Assembly (NCBI GenBank): GCA_009780025.1
Contig: WRAV01000022.1
Location: 1-37,202 of the forward strand
DNA: 37,202 nt
Direction: 5' to 3'
Origin: Oscillospiraceae bacterium
GTDB lineage: Bacteria > Bacillota > Clostridia > Oscillospirales > Ruminococcaceae
The notes under the pieces are model-generated. The model made no database searches and was not told the origin of the DNA. It saw nothing but the letters and a program-made list of their open reading frames with translations. Shown here in pieces: positions 8,354 through 16,100 of this stretch (positions are counted from its first letter, which is position 1; each line of letters opens with the position of its first letter). Made by a program: the position numbers and the translations under genes.

Positions 8354-9002
8354 ATTTTTTGCCACCTTTACGTATTTTTTTGACCCGCCTAGAGGTCTTG
8401 AGATATGCTATTAGCATGGTAATGCCTGCTGTGAGAAAATGCAAAGGCCGCACCCGCAGCCTAAAAGAAACATCATAACTGTCGCGCTGTCCGAGGAAGT
8501 CGGGCGCTATCTCCGTATCCGACCTTTTCAAGGTGAATACTCGGCTGAGTATTTGGGAGAGCACTGCCACCCCGGAAGTAATCTTTGCGTACTTTAGGGC
8601 AGTCTGGTGGGCGTCTTCTCCGCAAATCTTTACCCGGGCGCGCACTTTGTAGATAACCACCTTTTTGCAGAGCCGCTTTAGAACCTTGCCGCTCTTGCGG
8701 ATAAGAGGCCGGTACTGCTCCCACATTTGCCAGGCGGAGGGTTTTTCTTTCTTCGCGGGCTCCTCCTCTTCTTCTTTGGGAGGCTCCTTTGCCTTCTTGG
8801 CCTTCTTCTTAGCTTTTTTGGCCGGCTTCTCTTTGGCGGGTAGAACCCTAAAGCGCAGGAAGAGGTAGTGGGCGCTTAGTTTTACTTCGCCGCCTTGGGC
8901 TGAAAAATACAGCCGAACCGAAGGCACGCTCAAAAGGAAGATAAGAACCGGTAAGGCAAGCAACCCAATGCCTATCCACCCCAGTACTGTCAGCCAGGTC
9001 AA
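8325..9002 (-). CDS. DUF2953 domain membrane-anchored protein
   Basis: A protein of 225 residues. One N-terminal membrane segment (about 5-27) is followed by a beta-rich stretch, then a very Lys/Glu/Pro-rich linker (about 56-92), then the conserved DUF2953 region. A second hydrophobic stretch lies near 190-203. Molecular function is unknown. The family is nearly always beside gerW/ytfJ and scpB in Clostridia, as here. The start is TTG at 9002, supported by GGAGGTGA 7 bases upstream. It lies 12 bases after scpB and overlaps gerW. Confidence 0.85.
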   Translation of the reverse strand: MTWLTVLGWIGIGLLALPVLIFLLSVPSVRLYFSAQGGEVKLSAHYLFLRFRVLPAKEKPAKKAKKKAKKAKEPPKEEEEEPAKKEKPSAWQMWEQYRPLIRKSGKVLKRLCKKVVIYKVRARVKICGEDAHQTALKYAKITSGVAVLSQILSRVFTLKRSDTEIAPDFLGQRDSYDVSFRLRVRPLHFLTAGITMLIAYLKTSRRVKKIRKGGKKYEPATASHK

Positions 9003-9014
9003 TGGGTCACCTCC

Positions 9015-9596
9015 CTACAGCTCGTCGAAATCTATCTGCCCCTCAACCTCAAGGTCGGTCTCGGGGTCGCCGTATTCTTCAGGGGCCTTGCCCGGCAGCT
9101 CAGGCAACTGCTCCAGCCCGGAGAGTCCAAAGCTGCGCAGGAAGACCTGGGTTGTACGGTAGGCTATCGGCTTGCCCGGAATTTGCAGCCGCCCAGCCTC
9201 TTCAATCAGCCCCTTTTCTGCAAGTGAGCGCACCAGGTGGCTGCAATCCACCCCGCGCACCTGCTCGACAAACGCGCGGGTAACCGGTTGGTTATACGCA
9301 ATGGTGGCGAGCACCTCCAGCGCCGCCTGAGAGAGCGGGACACTGCGACGCAGAACCAAAGCCGTGCGGATACACTCGGCATACTCAGGCAAGGTGCACA
9401 TCTGCACTGCGTTGCCAAGGTAGACAACATCAAGTGAGCTGCCACCCTCGGCGTATCGCCGCTTTATCTTATCTATGTAATGTTTGACTATATCCGCGTG
9501 TATATCCAGCGCCTGGGAAATTTTCCCGATCTCAATCGGGTCTCCGGCGGCGAAGATGATAGCTTCGACCTGGCGCTCGTGGGTGAGTGAATCCAT
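9015..9596 (-). CDS. scpB: Segregation and condensation protein B
   Basis: A protein of 193 residues with the two winged-helix domains of ScpB, including the family stretch LEVLATIAYNQPVTR and the wing GRLQIPGKPIAYRTT. ScpB dimers bind the ScpA kleisin and SMC to form the condensin that compacts and segregates the chromosome. The ATG at 9596 has AAAGGAA 6 bases before it; longer N-termini lack a ribosome site. The acidic tail (PETDLEVEGQIDFDEL) is ordinary for the family. scpA is in the same transcript but separated from scpB by the two RCC1 genes. Confidence 0.95.
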   Translation of the reverse strand: MDSLTHERQVEAIIFAAGDPIEIGKISQALDIHADIVKHYIDKIKRRYAEGGSSLDVVYLGNAVQMCTLPEYAECIRTALVLRRSVPLSQAALEVLATIAYNQPVTRAFVEQVRGVDCSHLVRSLAEKGLIEEAGRLQIPGKPIAYRTTQVFLRSFGLSGLEQLPELPGKAPEEYGDPETDLEVEGQIDFDEL

Positions 9597-9630
9597 GGTG
9601 TTCCTTTCTTGGGCTGTATCGGTTATGTCA

Positions 9631-10641
9631 TCAGTCGGTAGATGATGGCTCAATGATAATCCAAGGCACCATGATGTCGCTCCAGCCGGAGGTGTCGCCG
9701 GCCCATTCCCCGGCGCTAACTACTGAACCGTCAGCCCTCAAGCCGACAGTGTGCAGCAATCCGGCCGAAACTGCCACTATATTCTGCCAATCAGCAACAT
9801 TGTGTGAGCCATAAATGTTTTGACCAGTGGCTACAACTGTGCCATCCACTCGCAGGCCTACGGCATGAAAAAGGCCGGCCGATATTGAAAAAACATCACG
9901 CCAACCAGAAACATCGATGCCTGTGGGGTTGACACCCTCTGCCATCAATACTCTGCCGTCCGACCTGAGCGCAAGAGTAAACCCATTGCCCGCCGACACC
10001 GCGATTATGCCCCGCCAGCCAGAAATGTCAGCTTGGTCCATGCCACCAAAACGGCCGCCGGCACTAACCACTGTGCCATCCGCTCGAAGCCCCACGGTAT
10101 GAAATCCGCCTGCAGATACCGCCACAATGTCACGCCAGCCCGAAACGTTAAGTTGGCCATTAAAATTATCTCCCACAGCTACTACTGTCCCGTCCGAGCG
10201 CAGACCGACAGTGTGTATCAGGCCGGCTGACACCGCTGTAATGTCGCGCCAGCCGGAGACATTGCTTTGTCCGTAGTCAATTTCTTCAATTCTTTGAGAA
10301 TCGATGCCGGGATTAACAATAGTTATCCTCGTTGCTACCACCGTGCCGTCCGACCTTAAACCAACAGTGTGAGACCGGCCAGCCGACACCGCTATAATGT
10401 CACTCCAACCGGAAACATTGCCTTGGCCGTGACTACTGACGACAGTAGGTTGCACTGTGGTTACTACCGTACCGTCCGACTTAAGCGCAACTGTGTGGTG
10501 ATCTCCCGCCGAAATCGTTATCGCGTCCCTTGTCATACGTCTTCGGGGCGCACTTTCCGTTGCCCCGGCAACCACAGTAAACGTGCCCGCCAGCAATGCA
10601 ATCGCCAACAAAACCGAAACGCTTCTCCTAAGATTTTTCAC
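9631..10641 (-). CDS. Secreted RCC1-repeat (beta-propeller) protein
   Basis: A protein of 336 residues. The GTG start at 10641 has AGGAG 8 bases upstream and gives a clear signal peptide (MKNLRRSVSVLLAIALLAG...). The rest is seven or so RCC1-type units built on the pattern DI-AVSAG-HTVGLRSDGTVVA, spaced about 38-50 residues and joined by VSGWRD linkers. That is enough for a seven-bladed propeller. No catalytic motif or anchor is seen, so the partner is unknown; bacterial RCC1 proteins are usually surface or secreted. It lies between the broken paralogue and scpB in the scp operon, which is unusual. A role in segregation is not implied, because the protein is exported. Confidence 0.85.
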   Translation of the reverse strand: MKNLRRSVSVLLAIALLAGTFTVVAGATESAPRRRMTRDAITISAGDHHTVALKSDGTVVTTVQPTVVSSHGQGNVSGWSDIIAVSAGRSHTVGLRSDGTVVATRITIVNPGIDSQRIEEIDYGQSNVSGWRDITAVSAGLIHTVGLRSDGTVVAVGDNFNGQLNVSGWRDIVAVSAGGFHTVGLRADGTVVSAGGRFGGMDQADISGWRGIIAVSAGNGFTLALRSDGRVLMAEGVNPTGIDVSGWRDVFSISAGLFHAVGLRVDGTVVATGQNIYGSHNVADWQNIVAVSAGLLHTVGLRADGSVVSAGEWAGDTSGWSDIMVPWIIIEPSSTD

Positions 10642-10660
10642 GCTGTGTACTCCTATCAAT

Positions 10661-11099
10661 TTATTTAGTTGTCAGCCACTCGGCCGGTATCTCAAGCTGC
10701 TGGCCTGGAAAGATAAGGTCTGCGCTGCCCAGCGAGTTTATGTATGCTTGGTTTAGCTCATATAGCTCAGGCCAGCGGTTGCCGTTGCCTGTCTTGTTTT
10801 GGGCTATATTCTAGAGGCTGTCGCCGGGGGTGACTATGTGTGATTGCCGGTCGCTGGCCACATCCACACGGACAGGGTAGTAGTTTATGATTCTGTCAAG
10901 TGTTCCGCTACGGGGGTCATTAAGTCCCCAAGCCCACAAGGTGCCGTCACTTCTAATAAAAAGGTTATGAAAATGCCCTGCCGAAACAGCAATCCACTCA
11001 TCGTCCGCGTCTGCGTCAGTAGCAACGGCCACCGGCGCAACCGCCGAAATCAACAAGGCCATCAAAAAAAACCGACACGCCTCTTCTAATACTCCTCAT
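10661..11099 (-). pseudogene. Broken secreted RCC1-LysM protein (frameshift plus amber stop)
   Basis: From the ATG at 11099 (AGGAG 8 bases upstream) the frame reads MRSIRRGVSVFF and then leaves the signal-peptide frame at an eight-T run (plus-strand A8, 11064-11071). With seven Ts it would continue LMALLISAVAPVAVA, matching the start of the neighbouring intact RCC1 protein. After one RCC1 unit (WIAVSAGHFHNLFIRSDGTLWAWG) comes a LysM domain opening HIVTPGDSL, then TAG at 10811-10813 where LysM domains usually have Trp. The same frame continues with NIAQNKTGNGNRWPELYELN and ends TAA at 10661-10663. Two independent lesions argue for a pseudogene. A TTG-initiated 84-residue fragment (11065-10811) remains open but lacks a good start. 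Confidence 0.8.
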
Positions 11100-11113
11100 T
11101 GCGTACACTCCTG

Positions 11114-11812
11114 TCAACTATCACCCGTCAACTGTACTTCTTCGCCCTCTAAACAAACCTTCCCCGCCTTTATCAGCTCCAACACCGCCAGAAAGGTCGC
11201 CACCATCCCGCTGCGGTCGGGGCCCAGGCGGTAGATGTCCTGCAGGTGTGCGGGCCCACCCTGGCGCAGCGCGCGCAGGATAGTGAATATTTTGGCGGTG
11301 ACGCTTATGACTGGTCGGGTCACCAGCGGGTCGAACACTTCTTTGGGTGGTGGCAGCCGCCTTGCCTCTTTGCCCATGGCGTCAATCAGCGCGTCGGCGA
11401 GCACCTGGGCTTCGTGGGTAAGGGTGTATGTAGGGTCTATCTCAATGCGGACAGCCTGCCGCACAAATATATCCTGGCCCAGGTAGAGTTCTCCCAGGTC
11501 GCGGGCGGCGGCCTTGCATAGGGCATATTCGATCAGCTGGCCTTGCAGCTCCTGCTTGAGCCTGTCCTCTTCTTCTTTGTGCTTGGGCAGCAGTGAGACT
11601 GTCTTTATATGCACAAGGCGGCTGGCCATTTCCAAGAACTCGCTGGCGACCTCAAGGTCTTGCTCTCCCAACTGAGAAATAGCGGCCATGTACTGTTCTA
11701 ACAGGGCGCTTATTTCAATATCCAGAATGCTCAGCTTGTTCTTTTGCAACAAGTGGAGGATAAGGTCGAGAGGGGCGTCGTATTCAGCTACGCTAAAGGT
11801 GAGCTTTTCCAC
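11114..11812 (-). CDS. scpA: Segregation and condensation protein A (kleisin)
   Basis: A protein of 232 residues. The N-terminal kleisin helix region contains YDAPLDLILHLLQKNKLSILDI. The middle has the family block ASEFLEMASRLVHIKTVSLLP, and the C-terminus is a winged helix that contacts the SMC head. With SMC and ScpB it forms bacterial condensin. The start is GTG at 11812, with GGGAGG about 9 bases upstream inside the end of the M50 gene, whose TAG stop is only 5 bases away. The two are therefore coupled. The RCC1 pseudogene begins 14 bases after its stop codon. Confidence 0.95.
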   Translation of the reverse strand: MEKLTFSVAEYDAPLDLILHLLQKNKLSILDIEISALLEQYMAAISQLGEQDLEVASEFLEMASRLVHIKTVSLLPKHKEEEDRLKQELQGQLIEYALCKAAARDLGELYLGQDIFVRQAVRIEIDPTYTLTHEAQVLADALIDAMGKEARRLPPPKEVFDPLVTRPVISVTAKIFTILRALRQGGPAHLQDIYRLGPDRSGMVATFLAVLELIKAGKVCLEGEEVQLTGDS

Positions 11813-11817
11813 GGCGG

Positions 11818-12546
11818 CTAGCCTCCCAAAAGCAGGTTTATCGGCATTGTGATGAAGTCAAGCACCGCAAACGCACGGGGAAGCATCCACCAGAGAACAC
11901 TGGATAGCGCCCCGGTAATCATCAACACAAGCAATACCGGGAAGGCGAAACGCTCGTAGCGCATCATCCCGAAGTAAATATGCTCGGGCAACAGCGCACC
12001 GAAGAACTTAAAGCCGTCCAGCGGTGGTATAGGCAATAAGTTGAAGCAGGCCAGTATCAGGTTGATGAAGATCATATCCCGCATGATCACCAGCGCGATT
12101 CCCTCGGGTCCGACTGCGGTTTGCAGGTTGCCGAATACAAAGAGAGCCTGCAATGTGGTCACGCCCTGGATGTCAAAGATCTGCCCGTAGCCTATTATGT
12201 AGACAATAATTTTAACAGCTACCAGTAAAATAGTCGCCATGATTATATTCGCCAGCGGGCCGGCGGCAGAGACTAAGGCCATATCCCGCCGGGGCTGCCG
12301 GAAGTGCCGCGCGTCTACCGGTACCGGCTTTGCCCAGCCAAACCCCTGCAGCAGAAGCAGAGCTGAGCCGATTAAGTCCCAGTGAACAACAGGATTGAGA
12401 GTCAGCCGCCCTTGCTGGTCAGCGGTATCGTCCCCAAGTTTATTGGCTGCCCAGGCGTGGGCAAATTCGTGCACCGGCAGGCAAAAAAGCAGTATCGCAA
12501 TCCGCGGTGCCCACTGGGCGAGAAGGTCGGTGTTTAACTGGAACAT
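11818..12546 (-). CDS. Site-2-protease-like M50 metalloprotease
   Basis: A protein of 242 residues with about five membrane segments. The zinc site is H26-E-F-A-H30 in the first helix, and the second metal-ligand motif is NLLPIPPLDG. The blocks AAGPLANI and NPxxHWD are typical of the short YwhC/RseP-like group with no PDZ domain. Members cut within the membrane, but natural substrates of this group are unknown. It ends in TAG, which shows that UAG is a normal stop in this genome. It is the first gene of the scp operon, behind a good promoter at 12641-12669. The ribosome site GGAGG lies 5 bases before the ATG. Confidence 0.92.
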   Translation of the reverse strand: MFQLNTDLLAQWAPRIAILLFCLPVHEFAHAWAANKLGDDTADQQGRLTLNPVVHWDLIGSALLLLQGFGWAKPVPVDARHFRQPRRDMALVSAAGPLANIIMATILLVAVKIIVYIIGYGQIFDIQGVTTLQALFVFGNLQTAVGPEGIALVIMRDMIFINLILACFNLLPIPPLDGFKFFGALLPEHIYFGMMRYERFAFPVLLVLMITGALSSVLWWMLPRAFAVLDFITMPINLLLGG

Positions 12547-12640
12547 CTATACCTCCGCTTCGCGCAAAATTTGAGAAGTCAGGCACCGGGAAAGTGGGAT
12601 GAGCTATGGAACTTTTGCCCCATATATTTCAACCTCTTTA

Positions 12641-12669
12641 ATTGTACCCTGTACGCTGCCCAATGTCAA
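12641..12669 (-). promoter_or_regulatory. SigA promoter of the M50-scpA-scpB-gerW cluster
   Basis: On the minus strand, TTGACA (12669-12664), a 17-base spacer and TACAAT (12646-12641) are close to consensus. No convincing promoter was noticed further down until rluB, so it may drive the whole run. Confidence 0.75.
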
Positions 12670-12694
12670 TTGCTCAAAAAGCTGTGTTTGGGTG

Positions 12695-12723
12695 TTGCAT
12701 TGAGGGCGAAAATCTGCTATACT
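12695..12723 (+). promoter_or_regulatory. SigA promoter of rpmB
   Basis: TTGCAT (12695-12700), 17 bases, TATACT (12718-12723). It is divergent from the scp promoter, whose -35 lies only 25 bases away. Confidence 0.7.
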
Positions 12724-12767
12724 GCGTGATGGACTGCATTTACAATCAAGCGAAGGAGGTGCACAAG

Positions 12768-12956
12768 GTGGCTAAATGTGAAGTTTGCGGCAAAGGTGTT
12801 TCTTTCGGCATAAAGGTTTCTCACTCCCACAGGCGTTCCAACAGGATGTGGAAGCCCAACGTTCAGCGTGTACGCGCGATCGTCAACGGAACCCCCCGCC
12901 GTGTTTACGCCTGCACCCGTTGCCTGCGTTCGGATAAAGTTCAGCGGGCCGGTTAG
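12768..12956 (+). CDS. rpmB: 50S ribosomal protein L28
   Basis: A protein of 62 residues, the normal L28 length, starting MAKCEVCGKG. It has the zinc-binding cysteine pairs C4-x2-C7 and C49-x2-C52 of the C+ form, and the typical SHSHRRSNRMWKPNVQ stretch. It is a component of the large ribosomal subunit. The start is GTG at 12768 with AAGGAGG 8 bases upstream. It stands alone between its own promoter and terminator, as is usual in Firmicutes. Confidence 0.96.
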   Translation: MAKCEVCGKGVSFGIKVSHSHRRSNRMWKPNVQRVRAIVNGTPRRVYACTRCLRSDKVQRAG

Positions 12957-12986
12957 GCCGGGGTAGCAAATGTAAGCGCCCATTTG

Positions 12987-13012
12987 GGTCGCCTCAAAAG
13001 GGCGGCCTTTTT
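12987..13012 (+). terminator. Rho-independent terminator of rpmB
   Basis: GGTCGCC (12987-12993) pairs with GGCGGCC (13001-13007), with one G-U pair and a 7-base loop, followed by T5. Confidence 0.85.
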
Positions 13013-13026
13013 GTGCGTTGTACGTT

Positions 13027-13150
13027 GTAGGGGCGATTATTAATCGCCAATTGCCTTCGTATCAAATATGATGCATTTCCGGGAGGGCGCGGGCGGATAA
13101 TATTCGTCCCTACTAAAATCGGCGGGACGCCCGGGTGTGCGTCCTCTATA
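13027..13150. repeat. GTAGGGG/TCCCTAC repeats upstream of purL
   Basis: A forward copy at 13027-13048 contains the hairpin GGCGATTA.TTA.ATCGCC. A reverse copy ends CGTCCCTAC near 13113, and a further GGCGGGACGCCC module follows. No purine riboswitch was recognised in this leader. Confidence 0.7.
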
Positions 13151-13168
13151 CGGGTGAGGGGAATCTCA

Positions 13169-16100
13169 ATGGCTGTTTACTGCATCTACGTTGAAAAGAA
13201 GCCGGACTTTGCGGTGGAGGCCGGTCAGCTGCTTGCCGATTTGCGCTCCACTTTGGGGCTGGATGGGCTTACCGGCGTCCGGCTGCTAAATCGTTACTTT
13301 ATAGAGGGCGTCACCCTCGAAGATTTTCTTGCTGCGCGGGACGGCATTTTATGTGAACCGCCGGTTGATATAACCTACGAGCGCCTGCCAGATTTTGCCG
13401 GCAGCTATGTTGTCACGGTTGAGTACCTGCCGGGGCAGTTCGACCAGCGGGCCGACGGTTGTGCCCAGTGCATATCACTGCTGACCGGAGGGAAGGCTCC
13501 TACCGTGCGCTGCGCAAAGCTTTGGGTGCTTGAGGGCCGGTTGGACAAGGCCCAGCTGGAGGCCGTTAAAAAGCACATTATAAACCCAATCGAGAGCCGG
13601 GAGGCCAGCCTGGAAATACCAGCTACACTGAGCTTGGGTCAGCCCACCCCCGAGGACGTTCCGGAGGTCGTGGGCTTCACCGAAATGGATGCGGCTGCCC
13701 TCAAGGCACTTTTGGGCGAACTCGGCCTTGCCATGAACATGGACGACCTTGCGCTCTGCCAGGGCTACTTCCAGAGCAAAAAGCGCAATCCCACTTTAAC
13801 CGAGTTGCGGGTTCTGGACACCTACTGGTCAGATCACTGTCGGCACACGACATTCCACACCCAGCTAGAAGAGATTGAGATTGAGCCGGAATACATACGC
13901 GAGAGCTACCGGCGCTACCGGGAGATACGGCAGTCCCTTGGGCGGGACACAAAGCCGGTAAGCCTTATGGATATGGCCACGGTAGCGGCTAAGTCGCTGC
14001 GGGCGCAGGGGCTGTTGGATAGCCTCCACCTGAGCGAGGAGGTCAATGCCTGCACAGTTAAAGTTAACATAGACGTGGACGGGCAGCCCCAGGATTGGCT
14101 GCTGATGTTCAAGAACGAGACCCACAACCACCCAACCGAAATAGAGCCTTTTGGCGGTGCGGCTACCTGCCTGGGCGGGGCGATCCGTGACCCGCTGTCC
14201 GGGCGGAGCTATGTCTACCAGGCCATGCGGATTTCCGGTGCCGCAGACCCGTTGCAAAAGGTTGAAGAGACCTTGCCGGGCAAGCTCCCCCAGAAGAAAA
14301 TTTGCCAGGGCGCGGCGGCTGGTTATTCCTCTTACGGCAACCAGATTGGGTTGGCAACCGGGCTGGTGCACGAGATATATCACCCCGGCTATGCGGCTAA
14401 ACGGCTGGAGATGGGTGCGGTCATTGGCGCTGCGCCTGCTGCGAACATTGTCCAGAGTTGTCCCGGCCCTGGGGATAAAATTATCCTGCTGGGTGGGCGG
14501 ACCGGACGTGACGGCTGCGGCGGGGCCACCGGCTCCTCCAAAGCGCACACCGCCGACTCGCTTGAGAGTTGTGGTAGCGAAGTGCAAAAGGGCAATGCGC
14601 CCGAAGAGCGAAAAATCCAGCGTCTGCTGCGAGACCCACAGGCCAGCACCTTGATCAAGCGATGTAACGACTTTGGTGCGGGCGGGGTGAGCGTTGCCAT
14701 CGGCGAGCTGGCTGACGGATTAGAAATCGATCTGGACGCCCTCCCGCTCAAATATGACGGGCTCAGCGGTACCGAGCTCGCAATCTCCGAGAGCCAGGAG
14801 CGGATGGCGGTGGTCGTGTCGCCGGGCGACGCAGATAAGTTCATCGCTTTGGCGGGAGCTGAAAACCTTGAAGCCACGGTGGTGGCAGAGGTGACTGCCC
14901 AGAAAAAGCTGGTCATGCGCTGGCGCGGAAAGGTCATCTTGGAACTGGACCGGGAGTTTTTAGACACAAATGGAGCTCCACGCACAGCCCGCGTCAGTAT
15001 TTCGACACCGGCGGCGGTAGCAGGGGCGGAGTTATCCCGCCCGGATACTCCTGTAACACGCGAGACCATGCTAGAGAAGCTATCCAGCCTGCAACTGTGC
15101 TCCCAAAAGGGGCTGATCGAGCGGTTTGACTCCACAGTTGGGGCAGGCAGCGTCCTGTTGCCGCTGGGCGGAGAGCACCAACTCACCCCTGCCCAGGTGA
15201 TGGCCGCTAAGCTCCCGGTGCTAGGTGGCGAGACCTCGGCCTGCTCGCTGATGAGCTGGGCATACGATCCCGACTATGCAACTTGGAGCCCCTACCACGG
15301 AGCTATCTATGCGGTGATTGAATCGCTGGCCAAGATAATAGCTGCAGGTGGCTCGAGGGCCCAGAGCTGGCTGACCTTCCAGGAATACTACGAGCGGTTG
15401 GGCGACGACCCTCAAAAATGGGGCAAACCTGCGGCGGCTCTGTTGGGTGCTATTGAGGCCCAAATGCAACTTGGCGTTGCGGCTGTGGGTGGCAAGGACA
15501 GCATGTCCGGCAGCTTTGAAGGACTGCATGTGCCACCTACACTTATCAGCGTGGCGGTGGGTGTTGGCAGTGCGGAGCGGGTAATTTCGCCTGAGTTCAA
15601 GCGGGCGGGCAGTCCTGTATACCTTCTGGCTTCCGGCCGAGGCATCAACGGCTTGCCCGACTTTGAGAGCTTGCGAAGCCTATTCGACAAGGTTGAGAGG
15701 CTTGTACGTAGCGGACAGGTGCTCTCGTCTTGGGCAGTAGGTCATTGCGGCAGCGCTCAGGGTGTATTTAAGATGTGTGTAGGCAACCGAATAGGTTTCG
15801 CGGCTGACAAAGAATTATCCTGGGAGCCACAGCCGGGCGCGTTTATCCTGGAAACCAGTGAACCACTGCCAGAGCTGGAAGGCTTCCTGCTTGGCCACAC
15901 AACCGAACAGTATATGCTAAAGCTGCATGACGAGACAATCGACCTCGCCGAAATTCAGGCCGCGTGGGAGGGCAGGTTGGAGCCGGTTTACCCGACGAGG
16001 GTGAAGGGCATTTTAGGGGACGCGCCCCTGCGCGCCCCGCAAAATTCCCACGAACCTATTGGTGCAGGGAGTTCGCCCCCACGCGTCCCGCAAAGTCAAT

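Noticed and set aside
10811-10813. UAG recoding (stop read as an amino acid)
   Set aside because: TAG ends the M50 gene and the 29010 lipoprotein normally, so the amber in the LysM frame is a lesion.
13013-13168. A purine riboswitch before purL
   Set aside because: The leader consists of palindromic repeats; no purine aptamer core was found.
13865-14587. A minus-strand frame opposite purL
   Set aside because: It overlaps conserved PurL motifs and is explained by codon bias on the coding strand.
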